From CAYOBW01 sp964402115 (GTDB lineage Bacteria > Verrucomicrobiota > Kiritimatiellia > UBA8416 > CAYOBW01): a DNA stretch of 35,893 nt. The notes under the pieces were generated by a model, which saw only the letters and a list, made by a program, of their open reading frames with translations, was not told where the DNA came from and searched no databases. The DNA lies in assembly GCA_964402115.1 (NCBI GenBank), contig CAYOBW010000040.1, forward strand, positions 1-35,893, read 5' to 3'. Position 1 is the stretch's first letter. Each line of letters begins with the position of its first letter. Positions 1 to 8,178 of this stretch are shown here, in pieces. A program made the position numbers and the translations under genes.

Positions 1-187
1 CTTTCTATCCCGCTTCTTTCTCGCTCCTTATGCCACCAAAAGAATCAGCCATACCGTCGCGACGGGGCTGGGAGCAGCCCCGATCGGCGCGGCGGACTTG
101 TTCGTCGAAAGGGCTTGTGTCACCCTCTCGCGTGGATTACTTTATCGCGCGGCTCAGGTGTGGGCATCAAGAACGAGATGGGGTAGA
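1..187. other. Upstream region with short GC hairpin, no gene seen
   Basis: I see no convincing coding sequence before the first export gene. Positions 63-70 (CGGGGCTG) and 75-82 (CAGCCCCG) form a perfect 8-bp stem with a GGAG loop, but no T-tract follows. It could be a 5' leader structure or the end of an upstream transcript. The reading frame of the following gene stays open from 98, but the translated stretch before 188 lacks signal-peptide character and is probably untranslated. Confidence 0.4.
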
Positions 188-925
188 ATGAAACGTTCGA
201 TGAGAATGACAGCTGTCTGGCTTGTGGGGGCTTTGTTTGCGGCGGGGTGTCTGGGGGGCCGACGGGGCGCCCAGGAGCCGATTCAGTCGGAATTGGAGTC
301 AGTGCTGACACCTGTCGTGGCGCCGGTGACCCCGGTGCCTGCGCCGCCCCAGTTGGTCATGTCGGCCGACCCGTTGCTGGTTGCCCCCGTCGTGGCTCCG
401 CAGTTGCGTCCCGGGCTTTCCATCAACGTGACCGTAACGGTGGCGGGGGTGAAGGAAGTGAACGAAAGCGGGGCGATGGTGCAGTCCGATGGCTGCGTGT
501 CACTGCCCTTGCTCGGCAAGGTGCGCGTTGCGGATCAGACGGTTGAAGAAGCGATTGCGCTCTTGTCGAAACAGTACGACAAGTTCTTCGTCAACCCGCA
601 GGTTTCCGTGCAGTTCGTCATCGACGACAAGGCGGAGACCATCTCGCCGTGGGGTTTCGTCAGCGTCCTGGGCCGCGTCAAGAAGCCTGGAGCTGTCAAG
701 ATTCCGCCCACTCAGGACTTGACGGTCAGCAAGGCCATCCAGCAAGCTGGCGGCTTGGACACCTCGGCCAAGAATACGGCCATTCGCTTGACGCGTCGGT
801 TGCCCGACGGCACAACAGCACAGCAAGTCGTGAACCTGCATGCTGTTGGCGCTGACGGCAATATCGAGGACGATGTGACGCTCCTGCCGGGTGACGTCGT
901 GTTTGTCCCCGAATACACGTTCTGA
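188..925 (+). CDS. Wza-like polysaccharide export lipoprotein
   Basis: Predicted outer-membrane polysaccharide export protein with a Poly_export domain and an SLBB domain, the channel component of Wzx/Wzy or ABC exopolysaccharide systems. From the ATG at 188 the protein is 245 residues. It opens with a lysine/arginine-rich n-region, a hydrophobic stretch and a lipobox-like LFAAGC, so it should be lipidated on that cysteine and act in the outer membrane. The middle (about residues 75-140) has the Poly_export pattern of an 'SDGCVSLPLLGKV' strand followed by a helix. The C-terminal half has the SLBB signature 'VLGRVKKPGAV' and a 'LLPGDVVFVPEY' end. It is shorter than E. coli Wza, as is common in EPS loci. 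The frame is open upstream to 98, but the lipoprotein signal sequence favours 188. A lipoprotein, a beta-barrel and later a Wzc-like kinase follow on the same strand. Confidence 0.9.
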   Translation: MKRSMRMTAVWLVGALFAAGCLGGRRGAQEPIQSELESVLTPVVAPVTPVPAPPQLVMSADPLLVAPVVAPQLRPGLSINVTVTVAGVKEVNESGAMVQSDGCVSLPLLGKVRVADQTVEEAIALLSKQYDKFFVNPQVSVQFVIDDKAETISPWGFVSVLGRVKKPGAVKIPPTQDLTVSKAIQQAGGLDTSAKNTAIRLTRRLPDGTTAQQVVNLHAVGADGNIEDDVTLLPGDVVFVPEYTF

Positions 926-1005
926 TGCAGGCGCAGCGGGAGTGTCGGGACATGTTTGCGTTGGGCTGTCCGACATCCTGAGTTCCGGCAAAAAAAGGGG
1001 GAGCC

Positions 1006-1851
1006 GTGCGGCTGAGCCGCAGGCATGCGGACGGTGGCAGCCCGTGCAAACGAGTTGCCGCCCGGCTGATCTTGCGCGTGAGCACGCGCGATTCAAGCGA
1101 GCGCTTGTTCCCGCGAGCCCGGGCGCTTGGCTGGTTTCTGCCATTCTGGTTGTGCGGTTGCGCAACGAACACATCCTTCACCGGATCTACATTTACCGCG
1201 GCGACCCCCGGCTGGCAGGGTGTGCCGGTGTTGGTGGCGGATCTGCAGCGCTCCCCGGCCATCAATGCGGCTGCCAGGCGGATGCTTGCGACCCGCGGGG
1301 AGGAAGCCGTACCCCAGCTAGTCGACGCCTTGCGAGCCTGCATGGCGCCCGGACGCGACGCAGGTCTCCTGCGTGCTGCTCGCTTGCTGCGTGCACTGCG
1401 AGATTTACACAGCTCCGCTGCCATGCCCCTCTGCCGGCACATCCTGGTGGATGGCGAACTGGATGGGCCTGCCAGCGAGCGTTACGCGCTCATGACCGAA
1501 GCGCTGCTGTATATTGGGGACTTCTTCGACCAGCAAGCTGCACGAGACATCTACATCCGCTATGTCATGGAGAACAGGGAGAAGTACATCGAGAAGCTGT
1601 CCTACAAGAGTCACTGGGGGAACCAGGGTCAGGCGGATTCGTTGAGGGTTGACATCTTCTCCGGCCTTTCCAAGCTGGTCCGCAGTGGCGATCCCCGCGC
1701 ACGCGATGTGCTCAAGTACATGCTTCGTACGCTCACGGTCGATGCTTTCGTGAGCTACACCGTCTCCTACCTGGACGACAACGGCTTCGATCTGGCGATC
1801 CAAACCCAGGACCGGCTGGCCATTCGAAAGGTGCTCATGAGCGACAAATAG
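1006..1851 (+). CDS. Putative lipoprotein with HEAT-like helical repeats
   Basis: Not a family I recognise by name. The GTG at 1006 follows an A6G5AG tract (991-1003) that can serve as ribosome-binding site; GTG 1078 is an alternative that would give a normal short signal peptide. A hydrophobic segment ends in LCGC (Cys52 from 1006), a plausible lipobox, so the protein is likely a secreted lipoprotein. The rest is helix-rich with short repeated patterns such as 'AARRMLATRGEEAVPQLVDA' and 'RDVLKYMLRTLTVDAF', reminiscent of HEAT-type repeats. It lies 80 bp after the Wza-like gene on the same strand and is probably co-transcribed, which suggests an envelope role in polysaccharide export or scaffolding. 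That role is inference from position only. Confidence 0.65.
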   Translation: MRLSRRHADGGSPCKRVAARLILRVSTRDSSERLFPRARALGWFLPFWLCGCATNTSFTGSTFTAATPGWQGVPVLVADLQRSPAINAAARRMLATRGEEAVPQLVDALRACMAPGRDAGLLRAARLLRALRDLHSSAAMPLCRHILVDGELDGPASERYALMTEALLYIGDFFDQQAARDIYIRYVMENREKYIEKLSYKSHWGNQGQADSLRVDIFSGLSKLVRSGDPRARDVLKYMLRTLTVDAFVSYTVSYLDDNGFDLAIQTQDRLAIRKVLMSDK

Positions 1852-1946
1852 GCGGCACCGTAGCCCCGCGCGAGAGAAGTGAAGCCGAACGCCATGAATG
1901 ACCGGGAAACCTGACTGACTTTTTCAGAAGAAAACGCTTGATTCTT

Positions 1947-1955
1947 GGGGGGGGG
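1947..1955 (+). repeat. Homopolymeric G9 tract in 5' region
   Basis: Nine consecutive G residues lie about 100 bp upstream of the beta-barrel gene in an otherwise unremarkable 204-bp gap (1852-2055). A loose promoter-like pair, TTGATT (1938-1943) and TAATAC (1962-1967), brackets the tract with an 18-bp spacer, so tract length would set promoter spacing. The -10 match is weak (3 of 6), so the promoter reading is tentative. Confidence 0.35.
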
Positions 1956-2055
1956 TAGGCTTAATACTACTCACGAAATAGAGGTGTTAAGTCGGATGCA
2001 AGGGTAATGTGTCAGGCCCAAATGGGCTCTCAGGCTGAAAAAAGCAGGAGAAGGA

Positions 2056-3288
2056 ATGAAAGTGAAATCGAATACTCGTGGGGCGACAAGCGGTCTGTTG
2101 TTTGTTCTGGCGGTTGCATCGACAACCGCTTGGGCGCTGCCGGGTGAAGGCATACGGTTGTCGCAGGATACCACCCTGAGTCCCTTTGCAGAGGTCAGCG
2201 GTACTTATGACTCGAACGTTCTTCTGCTGCAGACAGACGAGCAGGACGACTACTTTGCAGACCTCGTAGCGGGGCTCTCCCTGTTGAAGCAGTCAGAGTA
2301 TTTCATGCTCAACCTGCGCGGCTGGGGCAAGGCGCGTCGTTATCTGGACTTCGATGAGATGGACGACGAGACCTGGCAGGAGAACTTCGATTCCACGATC
2401 GGCACCCGCGAGAAATTGCAGCTTTCGCTGAGCCAACGTTACAGCGACGTATCGGATTACGAGTTCTCGCAGTCGGACGCCGGCGCGCGCAACCAGGAAG
2501 GCCAAGCCATATTGCGCTTGATAGAGGGCCGTACGCAGCGCTCGGGTCGGAAGCTGCAGGACTACGGTGCCTCGGTTGGTCGGGACGTCGGTCGCTTTGA
2601 GGTTGAACTTGGTGGCAGTCACGCGGCGGTCAACTTCGATAACGAGAGCCTATACGACTGGGATGAAACCCAGGGCGAATTGAACCTCGGCTATCGCGTC
2701 ACCGACAAGACGACGCTGACCGGTGTCGGTGCTTACGGCATGCAGTCCAGCGATAATGACATGGACGATCCCGAGTATTACAAGGCACGCGCGGGCGTGC
2801 GCTACAAGCCGACAGTCAAGACATCGGTCAATGTGGGCGCCGGTTTCGAGCAGTACAACACAGACACCGTGGGCGCCGGGAATACAGACTTGGAGGAATC
2901 CGCCTTCAATTACGATGTCGCGGCCACGTGGGCAGTGACTGAGAAAATCGATTTGCAGGCCTTTGGCCGGAACGAACTGCTCCCCACGACGATTTACGTG
3001 AACAACACCATGGAGGTCAATCAGGGTTCGATTGGTCTCGTCTACGATATCAGCCCGCGGTTCGATACGACCTTGGGTGCCTCGTATCGTCGTGACGATT
3101 TCACGGCTCCTGTGAACGGTGTTGACGGCAAGGAGGATCTGAAGGGCTTGCAGTGGCGGTTGGTCTACACGAACACCCGTAAGTACCTGAAGATCGAAGG
3201 TCGCGTGCGTTACGAGGAGTTCGAGTCGAATGTCATGGAAGACTATAATCAACTGCGGGCCACGCTTGCCCTCAATCTGACCTACTGA
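2056..3288 (+). CDS. Outer-membrane beta-barrel protein of the EPS locus
   Basis: A 410-residue protein with a clear signal peptide (hydrophobic core 'GLLFVLAVASTTAWA', cleavage after AWA). The body has alternating amphipathic strands throughout ('YMLNLRGWGKARRYL', 'LNLGYRVTDKTTLTGV', 'ARAGVRYKPTVKTSVNVGAG', 'GSIGLVYDISPRFDTTLGAS'). It ends in 'LALNLTY', the terminal aromatic expected for Bam-dependent barrel assembly. This is the pattern of EpsL/BBP2-type outer-membrane proteins that accompany Wza in exopolysaccharide loci. AGGAGAAGG just upstream of the ATG supports the start. It sits between two envelope proteins and ahead of the polymerase. A role as porin, glycan secretin or outer-membrane anchor is likely; the exact role is not determined. 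Confidence 0.8.
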   Translation: MKVKSNTRGATSGLLFVLAVASTTAWALPGEGIRLSQDTTLSPFAEVSGTYDSNVLLLQTDEQDDYFADLVAGLSLLKQSEYFMLNLRGWGKARRYLDFDEMDDETWQENFDSTIGTREKLQLSLSQRYSDVSDYEFSQSDAGARNQEGQAILRLIEGRTQRSGRKLQDYGASVGRDVGRFEVELGGSHAAVNFDNESLYDWDETQGELNLGYRVTDKTTLTGVGAYGMQSSDNDMDDPEYYKARAGVRYKPTVKTSVNVGAGFEQYNTDTVGAGNTDLEESAFNYDVAATWAVTEKIDLQAFGRNELLPTTIYVNNTMEVNQGSIGLVYDISPRFDTTLGASYRRDDFTAPVNGVDGKEDLKGLQWRLVYTNTRKYLKIEGRVRYEEFESNVMEDYNQLRATLALNLTY

Positions 3289-3334
3289 TCGACGAATCGA
3301 TGTTAATGATAACAATAAGAAAAGGGAGAATAAC

Positions 3335-3799
3335 ATGAAGACAAGAAGGTATTGGATTACAGCTGTCGTACTGGCAGTTGGATTGGTGTCACGCATGGGC
3401 GTGTCCCAAGATACATCTGCGAAGCTGGGCGGCGTGACGGAAGCACAAATAGAAGCAGCGGCACAGAATCCCTCCGCGATTGGCGACCTGATCAAGGACA
3501 AGACGGAAGACCAGTCCGTCGACATCCTTTTGGCGGTTATTGCCAAGATTGAAACCTTGAATATTCCGTTGGCAACCCAGCGCACCCGCGTCGCGGCCCT
3601 GATGGCCGAGACCACCAGCGTTAAGGGACAGCAGCAGGGCGGGGCTATTATGGCGCGCGTTTACAAAGAGGTGAATCCGCGTTTGCTACCCCCGGTTCCG
3701 CCAATGGGTGTGGCGCCTGCGTCTCTCTTGCCGACGAAGACGCCGCCGGAAACGCCTCCGCCTCCGCCCGATCCAGTTCCCAAGTATCCGAAACAGTAG
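3335..3799 (+). CDS. Small secreted protein with Pro-rich C-terminus
   Basis: A 154-residue protein of unknown function. An N-terminal signal sequence ('YWITAVVLAVGLVSRMG') precedes a helical, alanine-rich middle ('AQIEAAAQNPSAIGDLI', 'IETLNIPLATQRTRVAALMA'). The C-terminal 45 residues are very proline-rich ('TPPETPPPPPDPVPKYPKQ'), resembling a periplasm-spanning or protein-binding tail. AAGGGAG precedes the ATG at good spacing. It starts 46 bp after the beta-barrel gene and is the last gene before a strong terminator, so it closes that transcript. A partner of the barrel or of the Wza-like protein is a reasonable guess from position. Confidence 0.65.
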   Translation: MKTRRYWITAVVLAVGLVSRMGVSQDTSAKLGGVTEAQIEAAAQNPSAIGDLIKDKTEDQSVDILLAVIAKIETLNIPLATQRTRVAALMAETTSVKGQQQGGAIMARVYKEVNPRLLPPVPPMGVAPASLLPTKTPPETPPPPPDPVPKYPKQ

Positions 3800-3855
3800 C
3801 TTTAGGCGTGTTCTGCTTCGCTGGTTGACGCGAAGCAAGAAACAAGAATAGCGCG

Positions 3856-3896
3856 AAAGTTCCAGCACCAAATACGTTTGGTGCTGGAACTTTTTT
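3856..3896 (+). terminator. Strong intrinsic terminator with UACG tetraloop
   Basis: A perfect 17-bp inverted repeat (3856-3872 with 3877-3893) closes on a four-base TACG loop. In RNA this is UACG, a member of the very stable UNCG tetraloop class. The stem runs into T6 at 3891-3896. It lies 57 bp past the stop of the Pro-rich protein and 22 bp before the membrane-protein gene, so it should separate the export-lipoprotein/barrel transcript from the polymerase/kinase transcript. Confidence 0.92.
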
Positions 3897-3917
3897 GTAC
3901 GTGACATCCTAAGTGCC

Positions 3918-5513
3918 ATGCAACCCCGGGTAGAAACCTTCAGACCTGCCGCTGTGTCCGTGCTGTTGCTCCTGACGTTCTCCTCCTGGGCCAGAGGGGG
4001 TACTTGCCAGCCGTATCAACTGGCGTTGCCCTGGCTGGGTTGGCTGGTTCTCGTTTGCACCATTCTTGGCCCCGCGCTGGTTGCCCAACCCCATGCGTCC
4101 AGGCGTGCGAACCTGCGCAGGGCCTGCTCCGGCGTCCTTTGCGACCCGGTCTGTTGGCTGGGTGTGCTCTTCCTCGCCCTGCTGCTTGTGCAATGGTTCA
4201 ACGCAGGGCGCGAACAGGTGTATGATCTCGCGTCGCAACGGTGGTTGTACGCCCCTCCGCGACACCCTCATTGGCCCTCTGCGGTCCAGCGTGAGGATGC
4301 GGCTGAGATGCTGCGCTGGTTCTTTCCGGCGTGGGCGCTGTTGCTCGCTATCCGATCGCCCTATGCGGGCAAACTCTCCATCATACGTGTCTTGACAACC
4401 TCGGCGCTTGCGGCCGCGCTGCTTTCCTTGGCATGCTGCGTCCAATGGCTGCTGTCGTTCCACTATCCAAGTATTCAGGCCCCGGCGAAGGGGGTGTTCT
4501 TCACTTCATTTGGTTACGCAAATCATGCCGGTGCGTACTTCTTGCTGGGTCTCTGTCTCAGCACAGGTTTGCTGCTCAGGAGCATCTTTCGGCAATCCAC
4601 CGGCCGAAGAAGGCTGCAGCGCACGCTCCTGTCGGCGGGATGCGTGGTGTTGTGTTTTACCGCAGTGCACGTTTCCGGAAGTCGCGCTTCAGTTCTGCTG
4701 GCATGGATCGTCATGCTCGTCGCGGCCGCGTATGCTTTGTTCAACGGTTGGCCTGAATTAGCGCCTGTGCAGCGGGTGGACCGGGCGCTGGTTGTCACCG
4801 TCTGCGCTGGCCTTGTGTTCTTCGCTGTTCATGGAACGGTTCGCCATGCCATTGAGAGAGAGTTGTCAGGTCTGTGGCCGAAGGGCGCCAAGTGTCCCGA
4901 GCATGCTACCTGCAAGCAATGGGCGAATCGTCTCATCTTTGTGGCAGCGCAAGGAGAGCGTGTGACCATGCGCCGAACCGCTTGGGCCATATGGCGGGAT
5001 TACCCCTGGTTTGGAGCGGGTGGCTGGGCACAGCGCTACTTGATGACCGAACACACACCAGCGAGCCAGTGGCGCTACCTGCGCGACCCCGGTCGTGCCA
5101 ATACGCACTGCGACATAATCCAGTTTCTTCACGAGTTCGGCTTGGTTGGGCTTTCGCTGATGCTCGGTTCGGTGGCTGTTGTCCTGTGGCCGGTGTTGCG
5201 CGCCCGCCGCTCGCTTGGCCCGTTGGGAGGGTTCTGTCTGCTGGGCGTTGCCCTGCTCGCGGCCTACAGTTCGATAGACCTGCCATTCCGGTCCCCGGCC
5301 GTTCTCTATCTGTGGCTGTTACTGGCGGTGACGGCGGGTGTCTTGGCGCGCATGCGGGTGGTGGGGGCAGACAAGCGGAATGTCAGCCCGGTGAGGGCTT
5401 CTGTGCGAACGCGCCAGCAGCATCCTCTGAACGAAGCCAAACGGCTGTGCGCGCCAGTGCACTCCCCGACTGCCAAAGTGAGTTGGGTGACGGTGGTCCC
5501 CGCCGAGGCTTGA
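3918..5513 (+). CDS. O-antigen ligase/polymerase-like (Wzy) membrane protein
   Basis: A 531-residue polytopic membrane protein with about 10-12 hydrophobic segments. It has hallmarks of the O-antigen ligase/Wzy superfamily: 'SFGYANHAGAYFLLG' in a central helix, 'SGSRASVLLAW' (the conserved Ser-Arg region) in the next, and a large periplasmic loop with 'WFGAGGWAQRY' and 'NTHCDIIQFLHEFGLVG', matching the usual HNxxLQxLxExGxxG pattern with Thr-His-Cys-Asp in place of H-N-D-Y. It would act in the inner membrane, joining lipid-linked repeat units or moving a glycan to an acceptor. A second Wzy-like protein is encoded at 10651-12054, so the two may divide polymerase and ligase work. The start follows the terminator and has no strong ribosome-binding site. 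The C-terminal 50 residues are hydrophilic. Confidence 0.8.
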   Translation: MQPRVETFRPAAVSVLLLLTFSSWARGGTCQPYQLALPWLGWLVLVCTILGPALVAQPHASRRANLRRACSGVLCDPVCWLGVLFLALLLVQWFNAGREQVYDLASQRWLYAPPRHPHWPSAVQREDAAEMLRWFFPAWALLLAIRSPYAGKLSIIRVLTTSALAAALLSLACCVQWLLSFHYPSIQAPAKGVFFTSFGYANHAGAYFLLGLCLSTGLLLRSIFRQSTGRRRLQRTLLSAGCVVLCFTAVHVSGSRASVLLAWIVMLVAAAYALFNGWPELAPVQRVDRALVVTVCAGLVFFAVHGTVRHAIERELSGLWPKGAKCPEHATCKQWANRLIFVAAQGERVTMRRTAWAIWRDYPWFGAGGWAQRYLMTEHTPASQWRYLRDPGRANTHCDIIQFLHEFGLVGLSLMLGSVAVVLWPVLRARRSLGPLGGFCLLGVALLAAYSSIDLPFRSPAVLYLWLLLAVTAGVLARMRVVGADKRNVSPVRASVRTRQQHPLNEAKRLCAPVHSPTAKVSWVTVVPAEA

Positions 5514-5898
5514 CACGGCACGGTCGCACGCCGACACNNNNNNNNNNCACAACAGGTGGGTCAGAGCAATCGCATCACATGTCCCTGTGATCTCGCAGGT
5601 CCCGCTCCTCGCCCTCTGCGACCGTGGAGCCCCGTGGCCCTCCACCCATGTGCGGTCACCTCAGCCCTGGTTGCCGGCCTTGGCGCCCGGCCAAAGGGAA
5701 GCTTAAGCGGGAACGGACCCTCAAGGAACCAGGGTGGACAGGATGCGTTTGCCCCGACTGGCGGGTGCTTTGCCCTTGCGGAAGCAGCAGCGGCATGGCA
5801 GCATTCGCGGGTACTTGATAGGAACGGCCACCCTGACGAACGCGATTGACGGCACCCGTCAGATCTGGAAGATGGTTGATCATGGAGGCGCAGAACTC
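5514..5898. other. Intergenic region containing a 10-N gap
   Basis: This stretch separates the Wzy-like and Wzc-like genes. The Ns at 5538-5547 mark an assembly gap of unknown true size. A TTGACA hexamer at 5510-5515 overlaps the stop codon of the Wzy-like gene and could be a -35 element, but its expected -10 region falls close to the gap and cannot be judged. The frame of the following kinase is open from 5734, but I judge 5734-5898 to be 5' leader. I see no other gene here. Confidence 0.5.
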
Positions 5899-8082
5899 AT
5901 GACGGCAGAGACGAAGAAGACGCAAAAAACCGCCAGTGGGCGGCAGCCGTATTACGGCAACTACTACGCAGGACCTTACGGTGCTGGTCCTTACGGAGAT
6001 TCCGTCGATCCCTACGGTGGTATTGTGGAGGCGCTGTCCCTGAAGTGGATAGCACGGATGCTCAAGCGGTACTGGGTCACGATTCTCCTCTCAGCCGTTC
6101 TTGGCGTTTCCGGTGGGGCCTATTTCCTCACGATCTGTCAGAAGGAGTACGTGGCGACTGCCGCGGTAGAGATGAGCGTACGACGGCCCAGGATCATGAA
6201 CCGACAGGACGCGGTCTTGGACGACGTGGCTGGATCCTGGCGGGTTGACGAGGTCTACCGCACGCGGGTCGAACGCTTGCAGGGGGCTGAGACCATGCGG
6301 AAGGTCAGCGAGACGCTGCAGAGCAAACACGGGGCGCTGAAGTACGAAGTACCCCTTGCCGGCTTCAATCTGGTCAGGGACTCACGCGTTGTGTGGATAG
6401 CCTGTCGGCATACTGATCCGCAGTGGGCGGCCGAGTGCGCGAGCGCCTACGCCGCAGCGGCCGAGCAGTTGTTCTTCGATGAGAACAAGACAGAATCCGA
6501 GAAGGCTGTGGCCTGGCTCCGTTCCCAGGCAGAGTTTCAGAGCGAAGCGCTGGCCAAGATTGAGAAGCAGATCGTGGGTTTTCGCGGAAGCCGTCAAATG
6601 GACTTGCAGCAGAGTCGCAAGAATACGACTGAACAGGCAGTGACGGAATTGAGTCGGCAACTAGTCAGTGTCGAGGCTGAGGAGATCCTGGCGCGAGAGC
6701 TCTGCAGCACCCTGGAAGGCATCAAGAGCGAGAGTGTGGATTTGGGGAAGCTGCCTGGCATCATGCCGCTTACGCAGGAAATCCAATCCCGCACCAAGGA
6801 ATGGCGGGACGCTGTCACGAAGTTCGAGGCCCTGCAAGTCAAGTTCAAAGGCGCCCACCCGGAGGTCGTGGCCGCACAGCGAGTGGTGGACGTGATGCAG
6901 GCTGAGGCCATGGATACGATCCGACGCGCCACACAAATGGCCAAGACCAACCACGAGCTGTTGAAGCGGCAGATCGACAACCTGAAGGCCCGTATCGAAG
7001 CCGAGCGGAAGGCTGTGGCTGAACTGGATTTGGTCATTGCGCAGACCAAGGCCGAATACGCCAACATGGAACGAACGAAGCAGGCGTCCGACATCAGCTA
7101 TGCCGGAATCCTGAACCGCATCGAGGAAGCGCGTCTATCGGCTGACGAGAACACGACTACAGTGAAGGTGCTGAAGGAGGCCACAGTTCCCTTGGTCCCG
7201 GTGTATCCCAGGCCTGTTCGCGTGATGTTCTTCGCGCTCATGGCGGGATTGGCGCTGGGGGGCGGGGTCTCACTGGCCAAGGATATGCTGAACGATCAGG
7301 TCTCATCCCCGGCGGATGTCGAGCAACTGGGTTTGCGCGTGGTTGGCTTCGTGCCGCGTGCCATTTCTGACAAACGCGTGGAGCTGGCCACGGTGTCACT
7401 GCGCAACGAGGAGCCGGAGCTGCGGGAGTCTTTTGCGAGCATACGCGCCTACCTGACCTCTCCACAGTACATTGATCGAGCGCGGACGCTGCTGGTGACG
7501 AGCACGGCACCTGCCGAGGGCAAGACGATACTGTCCTCGAATCTCGCAGTGATGTTCGCGCGAAGCGGTATGCGCACGCTACTCGTGGATTTTGACTTGC
7601 GGCGGCCCCGGATTGGTACAATATTCTCGGTTCCGGACCAGCAGGAGAGTCTTACCAGTTGTCTGCAGCGGGAGGGTGCTTCAGATGCGGACTTCGCCAA
7701 GCTGGCCTACAGTACGGACTGCCGAAATCTCGACGTAATATCGTCCCGTCTCTCTGGAGAGCTTCGCGTGGCTGACCTCATCGGCAGCGAGCGCGTGCGG
7801 CATTTTGTTGAGTGGGCAAAGCGGTCGTACGAGCAAGTCATTATCGACAGTCCGCCGCATGGCGTGCTGAGCGATGCGGCGGTTCTCGCCGGCCTGGCCA
7901 GTGGTGTTCTCATCGTTTGTCGTGCTCACAAGAGCCGCGTTTCAGCGATCAAGCACACCGTGCGACATTTCGGCGAGATTGGCGGCGAGGTTTTGGGTGT
8001 CGTCGTCAATGCCATCTCACGGGGCGAGCGCTCCTCGTACTACGGCTACGGCTACGACTACAAACCAACCCATGCCGATTGA
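5899..8082 (+). CDS. Wzc-like chain-length determinant/tyrosine autokinase
   Basis: A 727-residue bacterial tyrosine kinase fused to a Wzz-type co-polymerase, controlling exopolysaccharide chain length at the inner membrane. The ATG at 5899 follows GGAGG (5884-5888) and is preferred over in-frame upstream starts. A Tyr/Gly/Pro-rich N-terminus ('YYGNYYAGPYGAGPYGD') precedes the first membrane segment ('YWVTILLSAVLGVSGGAYF'). A long periplasmic coiled-coil region follows, then a second membrane segment ('VMFFALMAGLALGGGVSL'). The cytoplasmic kinase has Walker A 'APAEGKT', Walker A' 'LLVDFDLRRPRIG' and Walker B 'VIIDSPPHG'. It ends in a Tyr cluster ('SSYYGYGYDYKP'), the usual autophosphorylation tail. 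Kinase and co-polymerase are in one chain, as in E. coli Wzc. The extra N-terminal Tyr cluster is unusual. A cognate phosphatase is not visible in the window. Confidence 0.92.
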   Translation: MTAETKKTQKTASGRQPYYGNYYAGPYGAGPYGDSVDPYGGIVEALSLKWIARMLKRYWVTILLSAVLGVSGGAYFLTICQKEYVATAAVEMSVRRPRIMNRQDAVLDDVAGSWRVDEVYRTRVERLQGAETMRKVSETLQSKHGALKYEVPLAGFNLVRDSRVVWIACRHTDPQWAAECASAYAAAAEQLFFDENKTESEKAVAWLRSQAEFQSEALAKIEKQIVGFRGSRQMDLQQSRKNTTEQAVTELSRQLVSVEAEEILARELCSTLEGIKSESVDLGKLPGIMPLTQEIQSRTKEWRDAVTKFEALQVKFKGAHPEVVAAQRVVDVMQAEAMDTIRRATQMAKTNHELLKRQIDNLKARIEAERKAVAELDLVIAQTKAEYANMERTKQASDISYAGILNRIEEARLSADENTTTVKVLKEATVPLVPVYPRPVRVMFFALMAGLALGGGVSLAKDMLNDQVSSPADVEQLGLRVVGFVPRAISDKRVELATVSLRNEEPELRESFASIRAYLTSPQYIDRARTLLVTSTAPAEGKTILSSNLAVMFARSGMRTLLVDFDLRRPRIGTIFSVPDQQESLTSCLQREGASDADFAKLAYSTDCRNLDVISSRLSGELRVADLIGSERVRHFVEWAKRSYEQVIIDSPPHGVLSDAAVLAGLASGVLIVCRAHKSRVSAIKHTVRHFGEIGGEVLGVVVNAISRGERSSYYGYGYDYKPTHAD

Positions 8083-8178
8083 TTTCCGAGGGGGGTATGG
8101 CGGTAGTCGGCGTGGCAACCAGCAGGAGGGGCCGGAATCCCGAGCATGGCAGATGTCGAACCTCGTGTTTGTCTGTAG
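8083..8178. other. Convergent intergenic spacer
   Basis: A 96-bp gap separates the stop of the Wzc-like kinase (+) from the stop of the GT4 gene (-). I see no hairpin with a T-tract on either strand, so transcription may run through into antisense RNA or end by Rho. Confidence 0.4.

Noticed and set aside
63..82. GC hairpin as terminator of an upstream gene
   Set aside because: No T-tract follows on either strand and the upstream gene is outside the window.
500..1174. Long open frame on the minus strand over the Wza-like gene
   Set aside because: It has no family features, overlaps a clear gene in full, and is typical of antisense frames in GC-rich DNA.
2650..3615. 321-codon minus-strand frame over the beta-barrel gene
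   Set aside because: The plus strand has a signal peptide, beta strands and a terminal aromatic; the minus frame reads as noise.
3335..3799. PEP-CTERM or LPXTG sorting signal in the Pro-rich protein or elsewhere in the EPS locus
   Set aside because: No protein here ends in PEP plus a membrane helix plus a basic tail, and no exosortase-like protein is encoded in the window.
5575..5590. TCACA-N6-TGTGA inverted repeat resembling a CRP site
   Set aside because: The half-sites are in the reverse order (CRP sites are TGTGA-N6-TCACA), and it is short enough to occur by chance.
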